From Planctomycetota bacterium (GTDB lineage Bacteria > Planctomycetota > Planctomycetia > Pirellulales > JADFKK01): 38,781 nt of DNA. Location: positions 1 through 38,781 of the forward strand of contig JADFKK010000033.1 in the NCBI GenBank assembly GCA_022564995.1, given 5' to 3'. Of the stretch, positions 16,146 through 23,507 are shown piece by piece (positions within the stretch are counted from its first letter, which is position 1; each line of letters opens with the position of its first letter). The notes beneath the pieces are model-generated. The model searched no databases and was not told the DNA's origin. It saw only the letters and a program-made list of their open reading frames with translations. A program made the position numbers and the translations under genes.

Positions 16146-17408
16146 GTGCGCTGTTTTAGCGTTCTGGTCGTTTGTTTCTGCGCGCTGTCGGTCGATTCCA
16201 TGCGGGCCGAGGAGCCGTTTCCTTATACCGGATACATCGCCGGGAAAAACGTCTACGTCCGCAGCGGGCCGGGAAAGAATTACTATCCGACCGACAAGCT
16301 TCAGCAGGGCACCTCGCTGGAAATCTGGCGGCACGATCCCGGCGGCTGGTTCGCCGTGCGCCCGCCCGAGGGCAGCTACAGTTGGGTACGGGCGAAATAT
16401 CTGCGGCCGACCGACGAGCAAGGCGTGTTCGTGGTGGCCGCCGACCGCGTCATCACGCGCGTCGGCAGCAAGCTGAACGAACAACGTGACGTGATTCAGA
16501 TTCGCCTCCAGCGCGGCGAACAGGTCGAGGTGTTCCAGACCATCGGCACCGGTGGGAATGCCTGGTGTAAGGTTGCGCCGCCAGCAGGAGAATTTCGCTG
16601 GGTCTTTGGGCAATTGATCGAGCGACGCAGCAAGACCGAGAAGTCCGTCCGTCCGATAAGTGGCCGCAACGCTTTGATCGAGCAGGTAGAGGCCCAGCAG
16701 GAATTGGCCGCAAAGAAAACGAAACAGCACGTCGCCGCCGGTGACGAAAAAAAACCATCGTTCGCGGTAAAGCGAGCCGGCGGAACGGACGTCGTTTCCA
16801 AGCCGGCCGCTGAAAAAGTAACCCGGGCATCGTTTGAAAAACCCAGCGACGACGCCCTGCCGACGACGAAAAACGGCGATGAACTAGACCGCCTCGAATT
16901 GGACCTCACCCGCATGGTCACGCTCGACGCCGGGCAGTGGGACTTCACCGCCTTGCGGAAGCAAGCCCTGGCGCTGCTCAATGAGCGCGACGATGCGCCC
17001 AGCCGCGGGCGCGTGCAGTCGGTGCTGGGCCGCATCAAGCGTTTCGACGACATTCGCCGCCGCTACCACGCGATCAGCGCCGCACAGCAAGACACCGACC
17101 AGCGTAACGCCTCGCTCGACAAGCAGGCCGCGGTGATTGATCGGGCCACGAAGCTGATCCGAAAAGTCGATCAGCGCTTCGACGCCAGCGGTCGTTTGAT
17201 TGCCTTGAAAAATCCTCAAGACGGCCAGCCTCCCTTCGCGTTGGTCGACCTTCAGAACAACATCATCTCCTACGTCAGCCCGGCCCCCGGCATCAACCTC
17301 CGCGGCCACGTCGGCCAAACCATCGGCGTCCACGGCCTGAGCAGTCAACTGGCCGGCTCCAAAGATCAGCAAGTCGTGGTGAAGCACGTGCGGGTGTTGA
17401 AGAAGTAG
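16146..17408 (+). CDS. Secreted protein with bacterial SH3 domain
   Basis: This 420-residue protein starts at GTG 16146, with GGGAGG just upstream. A signal peptide (CFSVLVVCFCALSVDSMRAEE) is followed by an SH3b domain at about 27-90: GYIAGKNVYVRSGPGKNYYP, then WFAVRPP and YSWVRAKYL. A second, weaker SH3-like stretch spans about 95-160 (VITRVGSKLNEQ to FRWVFGQLI). A Lys-rich linker leads to a helical region (about 230-345), then a small beta-rich C-terminal part (ALVDLQNNIISYVSP to VVKHVRVLKK). SH3b domains often bind peptidoglycan or proteins, so a periplasmic role at the wall is likely. A hairpin pair starts 14 bases after the stop. Confidence 0.8.
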   Translation: MRCFSVLVVCFCALSVDSMRAEEPFPYTGYIAGKNVYVRSGPGKNYYPTDKLQQGTSLEIWRHDPGGWFAVRPPEGSYSWVRAKYLRPTDEQGVFVVAADRVITRVGSKLNEQRDVIQIRLQRGEQVEVFQTIGTGGNAWCKVAPPAGEFRWVFGQLIERRSKTEKSVRPISGRNALIEQVEAQQELAAKKTKQHVAAGDEKKPSFAVKRAGGTDVVSKPAAEKVTRASFEKPSDDALPTTKNGDELDRLELDLTRMVTLDAGQWDFTALRKQALALLNERDDAPSRGRVQSVLGRIKRFDDIRRRYHAISAAQQDTDQRNASLDKQAAVIDRATKLIRKVDQRFDASGRLIALKNPQDGQPPFALVDLQNNIISYVSPAPGINLRGHVGQTIGVHGLSSQLAGSKDQQVVVKHVRVLKK

Positions 17409-17421
17409 ACATCGCTTCGTC

Positions 17422-17503
17422 CATAAAGCCGCGACCGCTGGTCGCGCCCAGCGTGGGCACCGGCGCTCGTAACACCGGCGCGACCAACGGTCGCGGCTTT
17501 ATG
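17422..17503. repeat. REPIN-like pair of AAAGCCGCGACC hairpins
   Basis: Arms 17422-17448 and 17477-17503 are inverted copies matching at 26 of 27 positions, with a 28-base spacer containing two CACCGGCG units. Each arm has stem CGCGACC/GGTCGCG; the only difference lies in the 3-base loop (GCT versus GTT). The same family occurs around mraZ with loop AGT. Confidence 0.8.
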
Positions 17504-17747
17504 AAATCGATACGAGCCCAACTGTGGGTGCCGTCCGTTCGTTGACTCTCGCTGGTGACCGCCGTACCATTCGGCGTAGGCGGCCCTTGCAACACGCGGG
17601 CCAGCCCGTTGACGTCGGCCGGATGTCAATGGGGAGCGTGACGGCACGAAAACGCCGGCGAAGATGGCCCGCTTTTCCTCGCATTCTCGCACGGTCGCAT
17701 TTCACGTATGATGGCCTTGTGGCACTTTAGGGCTTCGGAGCGTTACC

Positions 17748-18854
17748 ATGCACGTCGAATCGATACGACTGAAGAACTTCAAGAGGTTCCGTGATCGAAG
17801 CTTCGATTTCATCGATGAGGAAACCGGACTGGTTCGTCCGCTCATCGTGCTTGTCGGAAAGAATGGAAGTGGGAAGTCCACCGTTCTCCAGGCGATTGCC
17901 GCAACGCTTGGGACCGCGACGCGCCGACTGCACTGTCCCACGGATCTCAAGTGGCCTGGTTTTGATTTAAGTCTTGCGGGCAATTCATGGAATCTGCCGT
18001 CCGAAGTCATTCTGCAAACGCGATTTTCTGAAATCGAACTGAGTGCCACTGTCGAGTATTTCGAGAAGGTTCCAGGCTTGGCGGATATTGCGGATGTAAC
18101 ACCTCCTTCGCAAGACCCTTCCGTCACATTGACGTTGCGCGAAGGGCATGTTCGGGCGGGTATCGGCCAGCAGTATTTTCAGTTTCGGGGGCGAGAGTAT
18201 GCGAAACAGATTCTGAAGATCACGGACGAGGGACACGCAGTGTTCGACAGAGTTGGGACGGTATTCTGGTATACGGAACATCGCACTTCGACGAGCCTGA
18301 CGGCTGAAAGGCTATTGTCGCCAAACGGTTCAAACGATCATACATCGAACGGAGGGTATTTACACTTCGATGAAAACCTGTTGCGCAGGCGTTTTTCGGA
18401 ACTCATGCAGTTTCATTCACGCGTTGATCGCGGTGAGTATCAACTGCGGCCAGGGCAGCGTGATCTGTTTGCAGACATTGAAAAGGCATACGCGAAGGTA
18501 TTCCCAAATCGTAGCTTTGAAGGGTCCGTCCCGCGTTCAGATGTCGATGAAGTGCTAAGCGATCCGTGGTTCTTCTTGTACGATGGCCACCACCAATACG
18601 AAATATCGGAAATGTCCGGGGGCGAACGGGCGATTTTCCCACTGATTTTCGACTTCGCAAACTGGCATATAAACAACTCGGTAATCCTCATTGACGAAAT
18701 AGAATTACATTTGCATCCACCCCTTCAGCAGGCGCTCATTCGGGCCCTTCCTCAACTTGGCAACAACAACCAGTTTATTATTACGAGCCATTCCGACTGG
18801 ATCGTGCAAAACGTGCCGCCTGAATGCGTGTATCGAATGGAGGAGACACCGTGA
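17748..18854 (+). CDS. ABC-type AAA ATPase, AriA-like (candidate PARIS system)
   Basis: This 368-residue protein is a RecF/OLD-type ATPase. It opens with VESIRLKNFKRF. Walker A is GKNGSGKST (37-45), the ABC signature MSGGE (289-293), Walker B VILIDEIELHLHP with Asp316/Glu317, and an H-loop ITSHSDWIV with His348. The Rad50-like coiled coil is short or missing. Start: ATG 17748 with GGAG at 17737-17740. Its stop overlaps the next gene's GTG (GTGA), showing translational coupling. In PARIS, AriA forms an ATPase cage that senses phage anti-restriction proteins and releases the AriB nuclease. Four 60-base lines I counted here average about 47% GC; a counted queA line is 72%. This suggests horizontal gain. 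Other ATPase/DUF4435 pairs exist, so the PARIS label is an inference. Confidence 0.82.
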   Translation: MHVESIRLKNFKRFRDRSFDFIDEETGLVRPLIVLVGKNGSGKSTVLQAIAATLGTATRRLHCPTDLKWPGFDLSLAGNSWNLPSEVILQTRFSEIELSATVEYFEKVPGLADIADVTPPSQDPSVTLTLREGHVRAGIGQQYFQFRGREYAKQILKITDEGHAVFDRVGTVFWYTEHRTSTSLTAERLLSPNGSNDHTSNGGYLHFDENLLRRRFSELMQFHSRVDRGEYQLRPGQRDLFADIEKAYAKVFPNRSFEGSVPRSDVDEVLSDPWFFLYDGHHQYEISEMSGGERAIFPLIFDFANWHINNSVILIDEIELHLHPPLQQALIRALPQLGNNNQFIITSHSDWIVQNVPPECVYRMEETP

Positions 18855-19708
18855 GCGTAATCGGTGGCGACACCATGCTGGTGTTTTGTGAGGGCGAACC
18901 CCAGAGCCTGGACAGTCGCCTGCTCAGTTCCTTGTTACGTGGACGTCCGCCGACACCCTTGATCGTTCCGTTAGGAGGAAAACAGGGACTCCGCTCCTTC
19001 ATTCGCGGTCGACTGACGGGGTATTCGAGCCCACCTCCCTATGTTGCGTTCCGAGACCGAGATTTCGACGTCGAACCGCCAGACGAAGTTGGGTTGATTT
19101 CCCCACAGCCAGATCGACCGATTTATCTCACGTATCGCGCCGCCATCGAAAACTATCTCCTCGATGCCACGGTGATTGACAGATATTGGACCGGACACTC
19201 GCAGGATGCGCCTCAATGGAGTCATGGAAATTCGCCGGGCGCGGCCGACATTCAGTCTTGGATGGACGATGCTGCGAGAGAGCTATCGAGTTATCAGGCC
19301 GTTCGCTGGGCGTTATCCAGCCTCAAGCCATCTCATCGGTGGCCAGAGTTGGGCACCACTTGGACCAATGGAAGTGGCGATCTGCCGAACTCCCTCGCCG
19401 AAGGCGACTGCCTTGCTCAGGCGAAGAACTTGGTGAGTAATTACGGGACTGAGACCAGCAATGTTTCGGAGGCGAGCCTTCTGGAAGGTTATCAGCGATT
19501 CTCTGCAATGTTTTCTGCGTCCGAGTTTTTCGATCAAGCCGAGTATTTGATCTGGTTTCACGGAAAAGACATTAAGAAAGCCATGCAGAGGCTGCGACCA
19601 AATTCGATTTCGCTACAGCACTTTTTCGGATGGGCGGTTGAGTGTGTTGACTGGAACCAACATGCCGACCTGTGTCAACTGGCAGATGAAGTCTCGCCTA
19701 CCCAATAA
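18851..19708 (+). CDS. DUF4435/Toprim-like protein, AriB-like (candidate PARIS effector)
   Basis: With the GTG start at 18851, inside the upstream stop (GTGA) and behind GGAGGAG at 18839-18845, the protein has 285 residues. It shows a Toprim-like pattern: TMLVFCEGE with Glu14, a GGKQGLRSFI turn (Lys44), AFRDRDFD with Asp69/Asp71/Asp73, and RAAIENYLLD with Glu100. The EGE, D-x-D and IENYL elements in this order are typical of DUF4435 and OLD-type Toprim nucleases. In PARIS, AriB cleaves host tRNA after release by AriA, causing growth arrest; whether this protein does so is unknown. Its last codons (SPTQ) overlap the end of a convergent DUF1501 remnant, so its native C-terminus may have been replaced. 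Confidence 0.78.
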   Translation: MSVIGGDTMLVFCEGEPQSLDSRLLSSLLRGRPPTPLIVPLGGKQGLRSFIRGRLTGYSSPPPYVAFRDRDFDVEPPDEVGLISPQPDRPIYLTYRAAIENYLLDATVIDRYWTGHSQDAPQWSHGNSPGAADIQSWMDDAARELSSYQAVRWALSSLKPSHRWPELGTTWTNGSGDLPNSLAEGDCLAQAKNLVSNYGTETSNVSEASLLEGYQRFSAMFSASEFFDQAEYLIWFHGKDIKKAMQRLRPNSISLQHFFGWAVECVDWNQHADLCQLADEVSPTQ

Positions 19709-19925
19709 TCTCCTTCACCACGTTCCCATACACGTCCGTCAACCGAAGTCTCGGCCGGAGAGATGATACGTTATCCGGGTGTGATCCAACCCCAGCAGGT
19801 GCAGCATCGTGGCGTGAAGGTCGTGGATGTGGACTTTGTCTTCGATGGCGGTGCGGCCGAATTCTCCGCCCCAGACGACGAGCGTGTCTTCGAGCATGTC
19901 GCGCTGTGCGAGGTCGGTGGGCAAC
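19698..19925 (-). pseudogene. DUF1501 protein, decayed C-terminal remnant
   Basis: Reading leftwards from about 19925, the translation gives [20 protein letters not shown], then [15 protein letters not shown] and [19 protein letters not shown]. Intact DUF1501 proteins have a His-Gly-rich segment between GEFGRT and the KVHIHD motif; here about 35 residues are missing in frame. After SGRDF one base is lost: the same frame hits TGA, whereas the shifted frame continues [15 protein letters not shown] and ends at TAG (19700-19698), as expected for the family. The N-terminal part is absent; the LRR gene's 3' end stands there instead. Not functional. Confidence 0.8.
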
Positions 19926-19967
19926 GTCGTTGAATCAATGCGATCGCTAACAGGGTCCGACTTCCGT

Positions 19968-21494
19968 TTACGGAGGCGCATCGATGTCGATGATTAGCTT
20001 CGGCAGCGCTTTTCGCAAGGTTTTTTTCCCCCGCTCCGTCAAGCGTGTGTCGATGGGGTTGAGGAATCGCAGGTTTTTCATTTTTTGGAGATGCGGCACG
20101 GCGGCGTCGCTGATGCTGGTTCTTTGGACGTTGAGCCAATGCAGATTCTGCAATTCGGCCAAATGAGCTAAGCCGGCATCCGTGATTTTGGTTGAGTCGA
20201 TATCGAGCCGCTCCAGAGCCTTGAGCTTCTTGAGGTGAGCCAAGCCGGCGTCGGTGACGGCCGAACCCTGGAGATCGAGTTTCTTCAAGACGGTGAGTCC
20301 TCGCAGGTGAGCGAACCCGGCATCGTTGAATAAAGTCCACGAGAGATTGAGCGATTCCAGGTTGCTCATTTGTCCGATGTGGCGCAAACCCTCCTCGCTG
20401 ATCCTGTTGCCGATGAGCGAGAGCGTTTGCAGCCGCTTCGCGCCCGTGAGGTGTTTCAGTCCCGCGCCCCGGATCCGATACGGAAGCGAGACCGTTTCAA
20501 GGCGCTTCAGATTTTTCAAATGCACGAGGCCGGCGTCGGACATCTTCTCGTTGTTCCACAGGTTGAGTGACTTGAGCCGTGTCAGTTTCGCCAGGGGGGC
20601 CAGGGCGGCGTCCAGAATGTCCGTGGAACTGATCGTCAGTCGCTCCAATCCGTCAAGTTCCTTCAGGTGCGCCAGGCCGCCAGCATCATCCTTAAACGAA
20701 GTGTAGTGAATGCTCAGCTCGGTCAGGCCGTCGAGGTCTTTGAGGTATCGAAGGCCCGACGCGGGAAAACCCTTGGGCAGGGCCAACGACCGCAATGCCG
20801 GCAGATGCGCCAGATGTACCAGCCCCGGGCCGGTGATTCTCGTGCTGCTAAACAGATCGAGCGTCACCAGCTTGTCCAGGCCGTTGAGTCGCGCCAGGTC
20901 GGCGTCGGTCGCCTCTTTTGAATGGAGCCAGAGCGTTTTGAAAGTCCGCAGCTTCACCAATTGGCGCCAGTCAGCATCGGTTATCTTGCCACGCAGCACG
21001 AGTTGTCGTTTCTGGCGGTACTTTGGGTGAGCGGAGACGTTGCGTTCTGTCGACCTGAAGTAGCGAATTGCCTTTTGCTCCACCGATTCGACGATTTGTG
21101 TTGCTTTCGCCGCACGTTGGCGATCTGGTGATTGGCTGATTTTTTCCGCGGCCCTCAGGGCGGCGTTCGACGTGGGCGTGTCGCTCGATTCGGATATCGC
21201 AGCCAGAACCCCGAACGCTCGATTGCGGACTTCCGGCAGCTTGCTCAGGGTTGCCTTGAGCACTGCGGGTAACGCTTCAGAGCCGGCCTTGACGAGCGCC
21301 TGTGTTGCTTGATCGCGGACCTTGAATCGATCGCTATTGAGCTGCGAAATCCATTTGGCGATTTGCGGGTTCGGCCGCGGCGATGCGCTCTGGCTGACTT
21401 CTTGTTTGCCCTTCGGCCCAGCCACAAGCGTTGGTGAGCCAACGACAAGCAGTGTCAACAGAGTCAACAACACGCAGGTTCGTTGCCGTCTCAT
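19968..21494 (-). CDS. Secreted leucine-rich repeat protein
   Basis: The 508-residue protein begins [18 protein letters not shown], a signal peptide, then a HEAT-like helical section (about 40-130: [20 protein letters not shown]). From about 185 to the end lie roughly twelve LRRs of 24 residues of the cysteine-free planctomycete type, with units such as [20 protein letters not shown]. These build a curved solenoid for protein binding; the ligand is unknown. I chose ATG 21494 for the signal peptide; in-frame starts at 21524 and 21581 add 10 and 29 residues without function, and none has a good ribosome-binding site. The gene ends against the DUF1501 remnant, so the junction downstream is rearranged. 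Confidence 0.85.
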   Translation of the reverse strand: MRRQRTCVLLTLLTLLVVGSPTLVAGPKGKQEVSQSASPRPNPQIAKWISQLNSDRFKVRDQATQALVKAGSEALPAVLKATLSKLPEVRNRAFGVLAAISESSDTPTSNAALRAAEKISQSPDRQRAAKATQIVESVEQKAIRYFRSTERNVSAHPKYRQKRQLVLRGKITDADWRQLVKLRTFKTLWLHSKEATDADLARLNGLDKLVTLDLFSSTRITGPGLVHLAHLPALRSLALPKGFPASGLRYLKDLDGLTELSIHYTSFKDDAGGLAHLKELDGLERLTISSTDILDAALAPLAKLTRLKSLNLWNNEKMSDAGLVHLKNLKRLETVSLPYRIRGAGLKHLTGAKRLQTLSLIGNRISEEGLRHIGQMSNLESLNLSWTLFNDAGFAHLRGLTVLKKLDLQGSAVTDAGLAHLKKLKALERLDIDSTKITDAGLAHLAELQNLHWLNVQRTSISDAAVPHLQKMKNLRFLNPIDTRLTERGKKTLRKALPKLIIDIDAPP

Positions 21495-21627
21495 GGCATG
21501 GCTGTTGGTTAGGGAGCTAGGCATAATTCGAGAAGTCGAGAATCGGGGAACTTGATGGACATCACCCGGAAGGCCTCCCATTCTCTTCTAATCATGGCGC
21601 AGAATGTGGATTACAAACTCCGCGAGA

Positions 21628-21816
21628 TCAATTCTTCTTGCCCGGCCTCACGTCGATCTGCTTGGTGATCTTCCACACACCCTTTAGTTTTTTTAGCTCG
21701 AATCGAAAACTTGGCTTACCGGCCTTGCCGAATGCGACGGTCGCCGAGTCATCGCCCAGAGCGGGCGAAGAAAACACGATCAGCACGGCCAGCAACAACA
21801 CGATTCTGTGCCTCAT
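21628..21816 (-). CDS. Small secreted protein, 62 residues
   Basis: ATG 21816 is preceded by GTGAGGA at good spacing. The product has a clear signal peptide (RHRIVLLLAVLIVFSSPALG) and a basic mature part of about 40 residues (FRFELKKLKGVWKITKQIDV, then RPGKKN). The G-x-W-K-I-T pattern resembles the end of small NTF2-like secreted domains, so this may be a short or truncated relative; I do not recognise the family. Upstream starts reaching 22035 add only low-complexity residues. Confidence 0.6.
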   Translation of the reverse strand: MRHRIVLLLAVLIVFSSPALGDDSATVAFGKAGKPSFRFELKKLKGVWKITKQIDVRPGKKN

Positions 21817-22174
21817 CAATATCCTCACCATTGAAGTTGCTGTTGTCGGTTGGAAGAACAGACAGCGATTATAATCCCATGTTTGGCGGTCCGCAACGAT
21901 TGGGGCTGCGGTGTGCCTTGACCACATTTCATGGTGGTCAGTCCCCAGCCGCCCATTATCGACTTTTACGACAGAGCGAGAACCACGCCCACACGCCCGA
22001 GAATGAATGCCCCGTGCCGAACAGCTAACAGCCAACAGCTAACGGAGCCTGACGCCGGGCCGCCCGGTCGATTATAATCATCGTTGGGCCATCGATTGTT
22101 TGTCATTCGTCATTTCAGGGTACTCGTTGACCTGCTGAATCCACGCGGCTTCCTGGCCCGACAAGAGCAACCCC
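21817..22174. other. Spacer between the small secreted gene and acpS
   Basis: The region has no convincing gene. It contains AACAGCTAACAGCCAACAGCTAAC-like microrepeats at about 22019-22042 and a TTGTCATTCGTCATT stretch near 22099, related to the dispersed ACCAATG/ACAAATG heptamers. It should hold promoters for both flanking divergent genes; none is clear. Confidence 0.5.
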
Positions 22175-22588
22175 ATGAATGTTCTCGGCATCGGAACGGA
22201 TATCATCGAGTGTCTGCGGATCGCGCAGATGATCGAGCGACACGGCGATTTGTTTATTCGCCGGGTCTATACGGATCACGAGATATCGTATTGTCAGGAG
22301 CGGAAGGCGGCTACGCAGCATTTTGCCGGACGCTGGGCGGCCAAAGAGGCGGTGCTCAAGGCCCTGGGAACCGGCTGGGTTAAGGGCATCGGCTGGCGCG
22401 ACATCGAGATTCACAACCTGCGCGGCGGCCAGCCGGTCGTCAAGCTGCGGGGCGGAGCGCGCGACGTCGTCGAGAAGGCCGGCATCGGACAGATGCTAAT
22501 CAGCATCTCGCACTGCCGCTCGCACGCCACGGCCTTCGCCATTGCGCTGGCAGCGGAAGAGGAGGCGTCGCCGAGTGACGGGGATTAG
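22175..22588 (+). CDS. acpS: Holo-[acyl-carrier-protein] synthase
   Basis: AcpS transfers 4'-phosphopantetheine from coenzyme A to a serine of acyl carrier protein, the activating step for fatty acid synthesis. The 137-residue protein has GIGTDIIECLRI with Asp9 and WAAKEAVLKAL with Glu58, the magnesium-binding pair at the same numbers as in well-studied AcpS proteins, and ISISHCRSHATAFAI near the C-terminus. The tail after AIALAAEEE is a short acidic extension. Start at ATG 22175; ribosome-binding site weak (AAGAG). It stands alone between unrelated genes, with a degraded transposon 117 bases downstream. Confidence 0.95.
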   Translation: MNVLGIGTDIIECLRIAQMIERHGDLFIRRVYTDHEISYCQERKAATQHFAGRWAAKEAVLKALGTGWVKGIGWRDIEIHNLRGGQPVVKLRGGARDVVEKAGIGQMLISISHCRSHATAFAIALAAEEEASPSDGD

Positions 22589-22698
22589 TGAGCGGGGAAC
22601 ACGGTGGCTGGTGGCTTCGCAAGCTGTCGCGGGCCGTCAGGACGTGCCGCTAATTGGGAACTTTGGGTTCTGCCGTTATCATGAACCACGACCGCTTT

Positions 22699-23169
22699 TT
22701 AACTCGTGTCTGTCCGGAAATGGCTTTGGATGGGTTTTTTGGGTGGGGGACGGGCGGTGTTTTGCTTGAAGATGTTGCGGCCCAGCACAGCCAAGGCAAA
22801 ATACCGCTCGAAGCCAACTTCGCTCTCATCGCGACAACGCACCAGTCCGTTGCCCGATTGCAACGCGCCAATCGCCGACTCGACGCCCGGGTGACGTTGC
22901 TTCGACTGATGAAACACAACCGACGCGGTTTCGGCCTGTTCGATGGCTTGCTTTTTGCCAGGTTTCGGAAGACAGACATGGGCCACGAGTTCGGCGAGTT
23001 GCCGTTGGTTTTCGGGAGAATGAAAACCGCGATCGAAAGAGATTTCTTCGACACGATTCTCAAGATAGTGGATGTTGGTTTCCACCACAAACGAATCGGC
23101 GCGTTGTTTCTTTACGGCGTCGGGCTGGAGTCGATCGAGCCGAGCCTGAGTCGAGAAAGGTTTTCGCAT
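22699..23169 (-). pseudogene. Internally deleted DDE transposase
   Basis: The frame from ATG 23169 (AAGGAG 7 bases upstream) gives 156 residues: MRKPFSTQARLDRLQPDAVK, then RADSFVVETNIHYLENRVEE and ISFDRGFHSPENQ, LPKPGKKQAIEQA, and GVESAIGALQSGNGLVRCRD. The DSFVVETNIHY motif (first catalytic Asp), SFDRGFHS (second) and GVESAIGALQ (Glu) belong to a DDE transposase group that I recall under ISNCY. Full members are about three times longer: the DNA-binding N-terminus is missing between LD and RLQPD, and the stretch after NIHY is missing, yet the frame stays open. The protein is very likely inactive as a transposase. The stop lies 5 bases beyond the inverted terminus. Confidence 0.7.
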
Positions 23170-23312
23170 CCGTTCGCTCCTTGAAGATGGCCTGTCGTCC
23201 CGGTTATTACCCACGTGTTCTACGCGCCAGACACGAAAAGGTTCAATCTTCAAGGAGCTTTTGTGACCAAATCATTTACCACCAAAGCAAATTCGTGTTT
23301 CCGGACAAACAC
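22706..23312 (-). mobile_element. 607-bp non-autonomous transposon with terminal inverted repeats
   Basis: The ends GTGTCTGTCCGGAAA (22706-22720) and TTTCCGGACAAACAC (23298-23312) are inverted copies matching at 14 of 15 positions. Between them lies the internally deleted transposase. I could not identify a clear target-site duplication in the flanks. The size and content fit an internal-deletion derivative that could be moved by an intact relative elsewhere. Confidence 0.75.
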
Positions 23313-23319
23313 TAGCTAG

Positions 23320-23339
23320 CCCAGGCATTTATGCCTGGG
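23320..23339. repeat. Hairpin CCCAGGCAT/ATGCCTGGG
   Basis: Nine-base perfect stem around TT, seven bases past the transposon end. It resembles dispersed planctomycete intergenic palindromes; no T run follows. Confidence 0.55.
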
Positions 23340-23507
23340 ACTCGATTCGCGGCCCCCCTCTTTTTTCGACCCCTTCAGGCTTCGTGATGGCAGCCGTCGA
23401 ATCGGCGCGTTCTCCCAACAAAAGGCCCTACGGCAGAACCTAATCTTCCAATATCGTGGCCCAACCTGACGTCCGGCGACGCAAGCCGTCAGCCACCCGG
23501 ATCATCA

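Noticed and set aside
22650..23090. A 146-codon minus-strand frame overlapping the transposase remnant
   Set aside because: It is a second frame of the transposon; the transposase motifs are in the frame ending at 22699.
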